Positions 1 to 7,997 of a DNA stretch of 64,000 bases are shown one piece after another. Both the position numbers and the translations under genes were made by a program. Below the pieces are notes generated by a model. It had not been told where the DNA came from and did not search any database. It saw nothing but the letters and a program-made list of their open reading frames with translations. Source of the DNA: Beijerinckiaceae bacterium (GTDB lineage: Bacteria > Pseudomonadota > Alphaproteobacteria > Rhizobiales > Beijerinckiaceae). Every line of letters starts with the position of its first letter. Position 1 is the stretch's first letter. Location of the stretch: NCBI GenBank assembly GCA_030684835.1, contig JAUXWZ010000179.1, positions 37,505 to 101,504 of the forward strand, written 5' to 3'.

Positions 1-451
1 CGCGCTCCGTGACCACGAACGGAATATCCGGCAGGCGTTGCGTCACCGGCCAGAGCCTGTGGATAGGGTTGCAAACGTGGATCAGGGTCTCGCGTAGCCG
101 GGCCGGGCCGGGACGCGCGGCGAGCGGGACGGCGGTATCCTCGACGAAGGAATCGGACTCCCCGGCTGGCGTTCGGCCGGCGAAGTAAAGTGTGTCCTCA
201 ATCCTGAACAGCACCCGGTCGGCGTCGATGATCGCCCGCTCGACGGTGAGCTGGCAGGCGTCGGATCGGTAGGCGGTGTGTTCCACGCGCACGCCGCCGC
301 CTGGCGGAACTTCCGGCGTCAACAGCCTGCTTTCAATGCGTAGTGGCGGGTCTCTTTGGGCGGTCCAGAATCCCGCGAGCCCCGCCCAAAACGCAATCAG
401 GCAAAGAGCGGAGAACCCGAGCCACCACCAGATTCGATCCCGTATTGTCAT
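1..451 (-). CDS. Membrane-anchored phage protein, 3' end outside window
   Basis: An open frame of 150 codons runs without a stop from an ATG at 451 to the window edge, so only the N-terminal part is visible. The start overlaps the stop of the next gene upstream (ATGA), which indicates translational coupling. Residues about 9-25 form one hydrophobic helix after a short basic N-terminus, followed by a hydrophilic region, so it is probably an inner-membrane protein with most of its mass in the periplasm. It lies just downstream of the lysis genes. I do not recognise the family. Confidence 0.7.
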   Translation of the reverse strand, partial: MTIRDRIWWWLGFSALCLIAFWAGLAGFWTAQRDPPLRIESRLLTPEVPPGGGVRVEHTAYRSDACQLTVERAIIDADRVLFRIEDTLYFAGRTPAGESDSFVEDTAVPLAARPGPARLRETLIHVCNPIHRLWPVTQRLPDIPFVVTER

Positions 452-678
452 TTCCATATCCAGCCCTTGAGTTTCATGAAGGCGTCTCCCAGCATCGCCA
501 TCCCGACGAATGCCCCGACCACAGTGAGGATCGACCACTTCGCAAACCGCCCGACCGTCAGCAGCGACCGAACAAGCCGGATAGCCTCGGACAAAAGTCC
601 AACGTCCTCGGGCCGCAATTCACGCAGGAACTTTTGCGTCTCGGGGGAGAGCTGCGAGAACTTATCGTTTGATTCCAC
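448..678 (-). CDS. Small single-TM phage protein next to lysis genes
   Basis: 76 residues with a GTG start, preceded by a GGAG element. The N-terminal 45 residues are hydrophilic and helical; residues about 46-67 are a transmembrane helix, ending in a short basic tail. It is translationally coupled to the next gene (ATGA at 448-451) and follows the spanins. Size and position would allow a holin or accessory lysis role, but one TM with a long cytoplasmic N-terminus is not diagnostic. Confidence 0.7.
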   Translation of the reverse strand: MESNDKFSQLSPETQKFLRELRPEDVGLLSEAIRLVRSLLTVGRFAKWSILTVVGAFVGMAMLGDAFMKLKGWIWK

Positions 679-764
679 GTGCGGGGCTCCCCTGGTAATG
701 GCCTAACAATCCCGCAGTGCGTAGATATTCCGGCCAGCATCCCCGATGACACGGGGCCGTCTGG

Positions 765-1037
765 TTAGCGCGCATAATCTTCGCGCACGCTTTCGTACCA
801 CTTGCCGAAGGCGCTCAACCTCCCGTTGGCGGCGAGGCGCCCTGCCCGCTCGCGTGCGGCGATGGCGACAAGCGGTTCGCCCTTCTTGGGTTCAGGGACG
901 GACACAGGCTGCGCGAAGTCAGGCTTCGCCGGCAAAACACGAGCCGTCGGCGTTTCACCGGATGGCCCGCAGCCGGTTAACGTCGCCGTCAGTAGCATTG
1001 CGGCAAACGTCCGGTTCCGGGCGGGTTGCGAGTTCAT
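765..1037 (-). CDS. Rz1: Rz1-like outer-membrane spanin lipoprotein
   Basis: 90 residues. A basic start and hydrophobic stretch lead to the lipobox LTGC with Cys23, so the mature protein should be lipidated and sorted to the outer membrane. The frame begins inside the C-terminal part of the inner-membrane spanin gene and is read in a different frame, as with lambda Rz/Rz1. The mature region is Pro-rich at first, as usual for o-spanins. Role: final step of lysis, fusing inner and outer membranes with its Rz partner. Confidence 0.82.
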   Translation of the reverse strand: MNSQPARNRTFAAMLLTATLTGCGPSGETPTARVLPAKPDFAQPVSVPEPKKGEPLVAIAARERAGRLAANGRLSAFGKWYESVREDYAR

Positions 1038-1362
1038 GTGCAAGCTCCGAATTGAGGGCTTCAGCGGCGTCGAGGCGGTCGCCCATTTCACGCGCGCGCG
1101 CGGCAGCGTTCTGTGCGTTCTTGAGATCGGCTTTCGTCTGCGCCAGTTCAGCGCGAAGGCTCGCCTCCTGACACGCACCACGGGCCGTGGCATAGCCATT
1201 TGCATGGGCCAGAAAGCCGACGCCGATGAGCGCGAGAGCCAGCCCGGCGTAGTGCCCGAAGACCGGGAGCCGGAACCATGCGAAAGCCGCTCCCGCGAAA
1301 GCGGCGCTGCCGATCAGAACCGGGAGACCGACCCCCGAGATCCAGGTGATAGCGCCCATCAT
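955..1362 (-). CDS. Rz: Rz-like inner-membrane spanin
   Basis: 135 residues. Two hydrophobic segments occupy about residues 5-60, then a long coiled-coil-forming Ala/Glu/Arg-rich region, as in i-spanins that bridge the periplasm. The chosen ATG at 1362 overlaps the amidase stop (ATGA). The last 83 bases are shared with the Rz1-like lipoprotein gene in another frame. The architecture (endolysin, then i-spanin with embedded o-spanin) is classical; the family assignment rests on architecture more than sequence motifs. Confidence 0.78.
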   Translation of the reverse strand: MMGAITWISGVGLPVLIGSAAFAGAAFAWFRLPVFGHYAGLALALIGVGFLAHANGYATARGACQEASLRAELAQTKADLKNAQNAAARAREMGDRLDAAEALNSELAHELATRPEPDVCRNATDGDVNRLRAIR

Positions 1363-2012
1363 TCGTGCGTCTCCCGCGCCCACTTGCGGATGCGCTCGCG
1401 CATGATCCACGCCGTTGCGAGCAGCCCGATGCCGAGCAGGATCAGCGCGACGATCTGCGCCCTTCCATCGAAGGACGCGACTGCGGTGATCGCTGTGCCG
1501 CCGCCGGCGAGCAATTGCACCGCGCTCGCCTGCATCGTCGTGCTTTCCGCAAGCGCCTTCTGCGCCGGCTTGTGAGCGAGCCAGCGGGAAACATTGAACC
1601 CGGGGCAGGCTTTGGCCGCGACTTCGTTGTGACCGCGAATCTTCGTGATAGGCGTGCGGTCTTTGATCTCATCGATTAGGTCGCGGAGGCTTTCTTCCTG
1701 CGCTGGCGTGTAGTTCTTCTCGAATGGATCGTTTTCGTTCGACCCGTGCCCGCCGATCAGGCAAATGCCGATTGAGCCGGTGTTATGATTTGCGACGTGC
1801 GCGCCGACAACATTTTCCGGGCGCCCGCGTGCGGTCTGGCCGTCGCGGTCGATAAGCCAATGGTAGCCAATCGTGGCCCAGCCGTTCGCCTTATGCCAGC
1901 GCGTGATCTCCGCGACCTTATCCGCAAGCGAGCGTCCTGCGTACCAGTCGGCGCGCGTCGCGGCGCAGTGCACGAATATCGTGTCTACAGTAGTGTTGCC
2001 GTGCTTGATCAT
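1359..2012 (-). CDS. Endolysin: N-acetylmuramoyl-L-alanine amidase with C-terminal membrane segment
   Basis: 217 residues. Residues about 8-145 match the Amidase_2/T7-lysozyme fold. The zinc ligands are visible as H15 (FVHC), H128 (RGHNE) and C136 (ACPG), with catalytic Y50 and K134 in the expected places. It should cleave the amide bond between MurNAc and the stem peptide. Unlike T7 lysozyme, a C-terminal extension (about 155-217) holds a weak and a strong hydrophobic helix followed by a basic tail, so the enzyme is probably membrane-tethered. It opens the lysis cassette and is coupled to Rz. Confidence 0.9.
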   Translation of the reverse strand: MIKHGNTTVDTIFVHCAATRADWYAGRSLADKVAEITRWHKANGWATIGYHWLIDRDGQTARGRPENVVGAHVANHNTGSIGICLIGGHGSNENDPFEKNYTPAQEESLRDLIDEIKDRTPITKIRGHNEVAAKACPGFNVSRWLAHKPAQKALAESTTMQASAVQLLAGGGTAITAVASFDGRAQIVALILLGIGLLATAWIMRERIRKWARETHE

Positions 2013-2022
2013 TGCGAGCCCC

Positions 2023-2376
2023 TTATGGCGAGAGAAGCGCCGCCGCGAGGACCGCAGCGACGAGGAAAAGCGCCGCCCCAGCGATCAGGAGACCACCGAG
2101 GGAGAGCGCCAGAATGTGCATTGGGCTACGGTCTGATGACTGTTCGCGCGATTTCGCCATGCCGTTCGCGACCGTATCGCGCAGGCCGCCGGGAACCGAG
2201 ACTTGCGCCTCGTGCCAGTATTGACCGGGGGTTAGGTCGATTGTGTCGGCTTCCAGTAGATCGACACACAGTGTGAGCCGCCCGTCCCCTTCGATGAGAC
2301 GGATGGGATTGCCCGCGTCGCCTGTTTTCTTCACGATGAGGGGCGCCTCATCGGGCCCCATACGGCGACGCGGCAA
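2023..2376 (-). CDS. Phage protein with C-terminal transmembrane segment
   Basis: 117 residues, TTG start (an in-frame ATG lies 15 bases downstream). The N-terminal 65 residues look like a small beta domain; phrases such as LTPGQYWHEAQV recall N-terminal domains of baseplate or fibre accessory proteins. Residues about 86-115 are strongly hydrophobic with a kink, enough for one long or two short membrane spans. Placed directly before the endolysin, it is a holin candidate by position only. Confidence 0.65.
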   Translation of the reverse strand: MPRRRMGPDEAPLIVKKTGDAGNPIRLIEGDGRLTLCVDLLEADTIDLTPGQYWHEAQVSVPGGLRDTVANGMAKSREQSSDRSPMHILALSLGGLLIAGAALFLVAAVLAAALLSP

Positions 2377-2388
2377 GGTTCTCGGATG

Positions 2389-4329
2389 TCACACCAGTCC
2401 CAACGAAATCGCGCCGATGACGTTCGTGCCGCCAGCAAAGTCGACGCTGACGGTTTGCCCTGTGAGCGCCGATACCGGCTGATGAGACATGCCGGACGCG
2501 TTCATCGACGGTGACGTGAAACTATCGTAATTCCGTGTGCCGATGGTCCAGACCGGGTCGCGGTCCGTCGTAGAAATACGCTGAGCCAGAGCGAGGACCA
2601 GCCCCTCCGCCGGGCAGTCGATGGGCACGTTCGCCGGGTTCGCGACCGACCCGCCGTCGGCGTCCTTGAGCTCAATCGCAGTCGGCGCGTACACCGCCCA
2701 CGCAGCGACCGCCGTCGTTTCAACTGTGTTGCTGAATGTCGTGACGATATCGCCGGACGTGCCGGTGTTGATCTCGACCATCCAGAACTGTACGCGGCTC
2801 ACGTCGCCGGAGTTTGTGACACCGTGCAACAGTGACGCGGCGACCCCGCCGACAGTGACGCCCGTAATGTTTCTGCTCACAGCAGGGTTCGACATATGGA
2901 CGCCGACCACGACGTACCTTTTCCCGCTGACAGGCGCGTCGCCCAGCGCAACCGCCGAGCGTGTGAACGTCGAGACCGACCCTGCACCCGCCACGCTGAG
3001 GTAGTTGAATGTGATGTCGCCCTCCACAGGCGGCGGGGGCGGCGTCAGGTCGAAATCAACGTCCATGAGTTCGGTTTTGGCGCCCGTCGTGCGGTCGAGC
3101 GACCATGCAGTGACGTTGACGCCCACATCATCGCCGTCTGGCGTGAAGGTAATCGTGCCGAACTGGCTGATGGCGTCGGAGCCCGGGCTCGTGGGCGGGA
3201 ACGGGCCGGGATCGTAAGGCCCGCCCTTGACTGAATTAAAACTGCGGTCGAAAGGCGCGAGATGAACAACCGGCATCCCGCCAAGAACTGTGTCAGCAGC
3301 AGCATAGGCGACGGCGTGCATGTCGCCGCACACGAACATGGTGCGGGTTTTCATCAGGGCTTCGTCTATGTAGGCGATGATCTGCGCGCGTTCGTTAGGG
3401 TAGCCGCCCCAATGATCGACGCCTATTGCAGCCGTCGCCTGCCAGCCGACCGGCGACCATATGCAAAGCATTTCTTCCGCCAACGCCGCCGCGTCGATGT
3501 CAGCATAGAGCGCGGCTTTCTGCGCGGAGCCCAGCATCGTCTTGTCAACGCCGTCCGTCGCGCCCTTGGGCGAGCGTGCGGAGCGAACGTCAAGATAGCA
3601 ATGGCGAACGCCTGCGATTACTTCGGATGAATAGATAGACCCCTCTGCGGGGAATGCGTTCGGGTAGCGCCTGCGACGGGCGGCGAGATTGGACGCCATG
3701 CCTGCGAATGTGCTGTCGCTGTCGTTGCCGCAAGCGTCGTGATCGTCAACCTGCTGCCTAATCGCCTTTGTGCGGCGCAGCGTCTTCTGCTTCGCGTTCG
3801 CCAGGTTCGCGTCTATGTTGGTCTGGTGCGCGCTCTCGCTGGTGGAATTGTCATCAAAGTAGCCCCAATCGCCCATGTGGACGACACGAGCGACCGCTTC
3901 ACTCGCCACAACGTCCCAGACAATCCCGTTTGATGCGGTGTCGCTGCACGATGCGGCGAGGATCGAGTAAGCGCCGCTTGCGGGAGGCGTCTTGAACGAG
4001 AATTGTTCGTCGGTGTAATCAACGCCGTTAATGCGCAAGCAGCCATAGTATTGCGTGTCGGGCGTCAATGCGGACAGGCTGCGTTTTGCGAGACTGAAGT
4101 CCGTGGTTGCGCCGCCGCTTGAGACGGTCGGGCTTGTTAGTTCTGCGGATGTAGAGACAATGATCTTAACGTCCGCCGCTTCCTGCGTCAGTTTCGCGGT
4201 CACGTAGACGGCGCCTGATCCCTGCGTGTCCAACATGAAGTTGCTGACGCCGCCATCCCAGACCGGCTCGGGCCACACCTTAGTGCGCAAGCGCCGTCCC
4301 GGCGCGCGATAACCGTAGCCGAGCATCAC
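2389..4329 (-). CDS. Tail-region protein with PhoD-like phosphatase domain
   Basis: 646 residues. Residues about 35-115 form a fibronectin-like N-domain typical of PhoD. Residues about 120-430 carry metallophosphatase motifs: HMGDWGYFDD at 151-160, QQVDDHDACGNDSD at 192-205 and a late CGDMHA. The C-terminal 200 residues, after a PPPPP linker, are beta-rich and resemble fibre or adhesion modules. PhoD enzymes are calcium-dependent phosphomono/diesterases. Here the gene sits among tail-fibre genes, with the preceding gene overlapping its start (4326/4329), so it may act on a phosphorylated surface polymer during adsorption. No Tat signal is present, unlike host PhoD. Confidence 0.82.
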   Translation of the reverse strand: MMLGYGYRAPGRRLRTKVWPEPVWDGGVSNFMLDTQGSGAVYVTAKLTQEAADVKIIVSTSAELTSPTVSSGGATTDFSLAKRSLSALTPDTQYYGCLRINGVDYTDEQFSFKTPPASGAYSILAASCSDTASNGIVWDVVASEAVARVVHMGDWGYFDDNSTSESAHQTNIDANLANAKQKTLRRTKAIRQQVDDHDACGNDSDSTFAGMASNLAARRRRYPNAFPAEGSIYSSEVIAGVRHCYLDVRSARSPKGATDGVDKTMLGSAQKAALYADIDAAALAEEMLCIWSPVGWQATAAIGVDHWGGYPNERAQIIAYIDEALMKTRTMFVCGDMHAVAYAAADTVLGGMPVVHLAPFDRSFNSVKGGPYDPGPFPPTSPGSDAISQFGTITFTPDGDDVGVNVTAWSLDRTTGAKTELMDVDFDLTPPPPPVEGDITFNYLSVAGAGSVSTFTRSAVALGDAPVSGKRYVVVGVHMSNPAVSRNITGVTVGGVAASLLHGVTNSGDVSRVQFWMVEINTGTSGDIVTTFSNTVETTAVAAWAVYAPTAIELKDADGGSVANPANVPIDCPAEGLVLALAQRISTTDRDPVWTIGTRNYDSFTSPSMNASGMSHQPVSALTGQTVSVDFAGGTNVIGAISLGLV

Positions 4330-4676
4330 GATACCTCAATGGCGGAGATGAGCCAGCCGCTTCTCAAATAGACGGCAACCTCCTCGTCGGCTTGCAGCCG
4401 CTTGCCATCGTTCGGCGTGCCATTTGGCGTCGAAACCGCGGTCGGGTTTGCGCCCCACGCGACGACGACGGGATTGTCTAGCGCACGCAGAATCGCATAG
4501 CCGTGCGACTTACCCCCGAACGCAGGGACGACAGGCCGGCTTTGCGCCTCGGTGGCCGACGTGGTCACGTTGATCGTCGCGGCGCTATACAAATCGAAAA
4601 TGATGTTTGAAGCGACGCCGTTTTCTATCTGCCCCATTCCGAGCGAAACGAACTCAACCCTCAATCGTGCTGCCAT
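4326..4676 (-). CDS. Phage virion-associated protein, unknown function
   Basis: 116 residues, predicted all-beta, no signal or TM. Its stop overlaps the start of the PhoD-like gene. Preceded by a GGAGA Shine-Dalgarno. It lies between two tail-associated enzymes, so a small adaptor or decoration subunit of the tail is plausible. I do not recognise the family. Confidence 0.7.
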   Translation of the reverse strand: MAARLRVEFVSLGMGQIENGVASNIIFDLYSAATINVTTSATEAQSRPVVPAFGGKSHGYAILRALDNPVVVAWGANPTAVSTPNGTPNDGKRLQADEEVAVYLRSGWLISAIEVS

Positions 4677-4789
4677 AACAATCTCCTCTCCAGTTGGTAG
4701 GATTTATACTTGCGCGAAGGAGCGCGCAGATCCCGGCAGCTTCCGCATACGACCAGTTGTCGATGACGGCTTGGACCAAATCCGCGCGA

Positions 4790-4807
4790 GCGGCGCTAGA
4801 GCGCCGC
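4790..4807. repeat. Inverted repeat in intergenic gap, possible weak terminator
   Basis: GCGGCGC, loop TAGA, GCGCCGC: a perfect 7-bp stem 30 bases past the stop of the GH16-like gene. No T-run follows on the minus strand, so termination would be weak or factor-dependent. It may separate the glycanase transcript from the next genes. Confidence 0.4.
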
Positions 4808-4836
4808 GCACATTAGTTGATGATTGAATGGATTAT

Positions 4837-7302
4837 TTATGCGCTCCACACTTTCGCATGACGCCAGCGAACCCTGACTTCATCAGGGGCGCCATCGACT
4901 TGCTGACCAGTGCCGATAACGCCGCCGCCCATGTCAGCGCCTTTCCTGCCAATAGTTCCGTCAAGCGATCCCTGATCCGATCCGATGGTGTGCGTCATGA
5001 TGATGTGCTGTGGGATAGCAGGCTGGCCAGCATAATCGCGCAGATTGTAAAGCTGCTCATCAAGCAACGTCCAGTTTCCGCCGCCGGGGTACTTCTGCAC
5101 GCCCGCTATTGGCGCGGTGAATACAATGAACCTGCGACCATCCAAGTAGAAGTGCATATCTCCGTTTTGCTTCCAATCGACCGCGTAGGAGTGGTAGTCG
5201 GTCCAGTCGTTCCCCGTGTAGTCGTTGATGCTCTTGCCGTGGCCCCACTCGATTTGCCGGTAGCTGCCGCCCCATCCGGTCGCACCGAAGTGGACGTTGG
5301 CGAATGCGGCCGCCGTCTGACATTCCATGATGTCAATTTCAGGCGGCCAAGTCATAGCGCCGGCCGGATTTTCACCGATCAGCGAAAGGATGGCGGCGTT
5401 TCTGGCAAGAGTCGCCGTCCTTTCGCCAAACGTCCAGAACGCCGACCAACGACCCGGATAGTATGGGTCAGCGGCGGCGAGCGCCTCCCAATAGCCGAAC
5501 GCCTGCGCAAACGTGCCCTGCGTCGTCAGAGTGCCGGAGCTGTACGGATGCCTGCCTTGCGTATCTGTCGCCGGGTTATATGTGCCCGAGGCAGTGTTGA
5601 GGTCCGGGAACTTAGTCGTGTCTTGCATGAGCGTGTTGAGGCCAGCGGGATTGCCGGCGGCCCCTACGCGGCGCCCGGTAACAGTAACGATGCCATCCGC
5701 TTGCGAGAAAGGCGAAAGCGGCGCGAGTGGCCCTCCGATGTCAGGATGCGTCGGATCGAGGCCGAATTGATATTCGTCGCCGTCATAGTTGGTGAAGCCG
5801 AGCGCATTGTTGCGCCCGTTGATCTGACGAGGGTTGAATTTACCGTCGTTGTTGTAGGCCGGCAGCTTGTTGTCGCCGTACTCGACCAAGCTGGGGTTGA
5901 CGCGCGTGACCATCGACAACGGATTGTCGAAGTCGCTATCGAATGTCGGCGCGCCGCGACCAAACAGGTTCACCGCGTCGGCGACGTTGTGATCGAATGT
6001 CGTCAGCGCAGTCTGCGTTTTCAGCTCCGCGTCCGCGATCGACGTCGTCCATGTGATGATGCGACGAACGTAGGCGTCCATTCCTTCTAGCAACAGAGCC
6101 GTGTCGACAGTGTTGCCGACGACGCCGTCGTTGATCTTGCCGGCGATAGTGACGACCGTTCCGCCGTTATAACAAACCTTGATCTGGCCCGCGCCAGCGC
6201 TCGCCGCATTATCCCATGCAAGGGCGATGCGCGACACGCCTCTGATGCCGCCCGCGCCCGCGTACGCTGAATTGCTCGTCGTCATGCCTTTGCCCATCAT
6301 GCGGGTTGGGCCGTGCTGCCTGATAAGGTCAAGCGGCGTGCTGGCGTGCCTCGCTGATAGAATGCGTCCGGACAAGGGACTTCCGGCTACTGCTGCGTGG
6401 TTGATGGCGGAGCCTATCTCAACCAATACCGTGCCAACCGTCGCCTGCAATGCAGTGGCGAGCGGGCCGATGGCTGAAAGGCTTTCAGTGCCAGCCGCGC
6501 CTTCAACGGTGACAATGAACGAGTTCTTTTGAATGCGAAGCGTGAAGTCAATCGCACCGCCGCTGGTGGATATGATCTGAAAATACGGAGTGGTGGAAGC
6601 GATGGCGGCGTTGCTTGGATTGTAGGCTGTGCGGACGACTTCCGTCGGCGTAGTCGTCATGGACGGGGTAAGCACAGAGTTGTCGGTGAGATTGCCTCCG
6701 CCCGAGTCCTTGGTTCCTGCTCTAAGGAAAAAGAACTGGACGTTATTTAGATTTCCGTCGGGCATGGAGGTTGTTATTTTCCATGTCAGACTGTCAGCGT
6801 CCGTCATAGGTATTTGCCCAACGGTGAACGTTCCCATTGAGTTTGCGGCCGCCGTTCCGTGGAAACGAATGTCCACATAATCAGCATGGTTGGTGATCGT
6901 GCGGTCCATATTCGAATCGACGCCTGCGTAACCCGCCCCGCTCCACATCGTAGGAGAGAAACCATCAGGCATGGTGCCGGGCGATCCTGACACCGCGCCA
7001 TTCAGCGACGGGTAGGGATAAATGTTCCCGCCGCCAATCGACGTCGCTCGCCTCACGCCAAGATCGGTGCGCGCCAAGACGCCAGCGCCGAATGTGGTAA
7101 GGGCGCCAGCGGCGTTGGCGACGTCGCGCGTTCCGTTAGCGTCCGTGGCGAGTACTTCACTCGCCGACGCGGCGCCGACATATATGTTTTGCCAGAAGTT
7201 GAGATCGAACGCCGGGGTGCCGAACGGCACATAGCCGGGGAGCGTGCCGCCGGGAATGACTTTCGTCGGGTTCTTCTTCCGCCCAGAAGGTTGGAGCAGC
7301 AT
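4837..7302 (-). CDS. Tail spike-like protein with GH16-family glycanase domain
   Basis: 821 residues. The C-terminal half (about 480-820) reads as a glycoside hydrolase family 16 jelly roll: the active-site motif EIDIME at 655-660 supplies the nucleophile and acid/base glutamates, followed by HSYAVDW and FYLDGRRF motifs typical of laminarinases and agarases. The N-terminal part (1-470) is beta-rich and would attach the enzyme to the tail or form lectin-like modules. It should endo-cleave a beta-glycan in the host capsule or exopolysaccharide, exposing the receptor. No signal peptide, consistent with a virion component. Confidence 0.85.
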   Translation of the reverse strand: MLLQPSGRKKNPTKVIPGGTLPGYVPFGTPAFDLNFWQNIYVGAASASEVLATDANGTRDVANAAGALTTFGAGVLARTDLGVRRATSIGGGNIYPYPSLNGAVSGSPGTMPDGFSPTMWSGAGYAGVDSNMDRTITNHADYVDIRFHGTAAANSMGTFTVGQIPMTDADSLTWKITTSMPDGNLNNVQFFFLRAGTKDSGGGNLTDNSVLTPSMTTTPTEVVRTAYNPSNAAIASTTPYFQIISTSGGAIDFTLRIQKNSFIVTVEGAAGTESLSAIGPLATALQATVGTVLVEIGSAINHAAVAGSPLSGRILSARHASTPLDLIRQHGPTRMMGKGMTTSNSAYAGAGGIRGVSRIALAWDNAASAGAGQIKVCYNGGTVVTIAGKINDGVVGNTVDTALLLEGMDAYVRRIITWTTSIADAELKTQTALTTFDHNVADAVNLFGRGAPTFDSDFDNPLSMVTRVNPSLVEYGDNKLPAYNNDGKFNPRQINGRNNALGFTNYDGDEYQFGLDPTHPDIGGPLAPLSPFSQADGIVTVTGRRVGAAGNPAGLNTLMQDTTKFPDLNTASGTYNPATDTQGRHPYSSGTLTTQGTFAQAFGYWEALAAADPYYPGRWSAFWTFGERTATLARNAAILSLIGENPAGAMTWPPEIDIMECQTAAAFANVHFGATGWGGSYRQIEWGHGKSINDYTGNDWTDYHSYAVDWKQNGDMHFYLDGRRFIVFTAPIAGVQKYPGGGNWTLLDEQLYNLRDYAGQPAIPQHIIMTHTIGSDQGSLDGTIGRKGADMGGGVIGTGQQVDGAPDEVRVRWRHAKVWSA

Positions 7303-7304
7303 AT

Positions 7305-7757
7305 CTATGCCTCCCAGCGCGCGTAGACATTGACCTGGGTGGCGCTATTGTCCCGCCGTCTGAGGTCGATTTGATTGGCGTTTGTCAGCCCGAAAATCGA
7401 GAATGAATCGCCATCGGCGACAGGGATCGCGACGCCAGCGGCGCCCTGACGAAATTCGATGATCGCCCCCGAAAGATTGATCAGCGTGAGCTGTTTCAGA
7501 ACCTGGGATGCAAAGGCCACATAGTCCGCGCCGGTGGCGCTTGTCGTGACCACCAGGTTGCCGCCCGACGCCATTTGAGGCGTGACGCGCCCGACCAGGT
7601 TCTCCCCGGACGCCAATGCTGCAGCCACCGGCAAGGCGTTGCCAGCAGTGATCGGGGCGCCATTCTGATCGGCCAGCGCCTTGAATGTGACGTGGCCTGT
7701 CGCGCCCGTATCCTTGGACCTGATCGTAATGCCGTTGGCGACGAGGTTGTCGGCCAT
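7305..7757 (-). CDS. Phage structural protein, tail region
   Basis: 150 residues, beta-rich, beginning MADNLVANG, with Gly/Ala/Val/Thr composition like a small tail decoration or fibre-attachment protein. It is 2 bases from the glycanase start and so co-translated with it. Family not recognised. Confidence 0.75.
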   Translation of the reverse strand: MADNLVANGITIRSKDTGATGHVTFKALADQNGAPITAGNALPVAAALASGENLVGRVTPQMASGGNLVVTTSATGADYVAFASQVLKQLTLINLSGAIIEFRQGAAGVAIPVADGDSFSIFGLTNANQIDLRRRDNSATQVNVYARWEA

Positions 7758-7775
7758 GCCGTGACTCCTGTTCGG

Positions 7776-7997
7776 TTAGAAAATGGCGACGATGGTTAGG
7801 ATGTCTCCGTCGCCTTCAGACGCTTCGACCACTTCGATGTTTGTCGTTAAATCGAGAGACCATCCCTCGTCGTAGTCAGCGGCCCGCACAACGATCGGGT
7901 AGACGCCGACCACCAGCGCAGAGGCGACGCGCAAATTATTGCCAACGATGTCGAACTGATTGCTCGGATCACTGATGAGGGTGTAAGTGATCGCCAT
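7776..7997 (-). CDS. Small cadherin/Ig-like phage protein
   Basis: 73 residues. The pattern YTLISDPSNQFDIVGNNLRV followed by a Y-PIVVRAAD strand is the cadherin-like repeat found in adhesins, where a single beta-sandwich is formed. Its start overlaps the stop of the gpD-like hub gene by one base. Probably a small carbohydrate- or protein-binding tail accessory. Confidence 0.72.
   Translation of the reverse strand: MAITYTLISDPSNQFDIVGNNLRVASALVVGVYPIVVRAADYDEGWSLDLTTNIEVVEASEGDGDILTIVAIF

Noticed and set aside
4828..6090. 420-codon open frame on the plus strand
   Set aside because: Antisense to the GH16-like tail gene, Arg/Val-rich composition typical of a shadow frame, no RBS.
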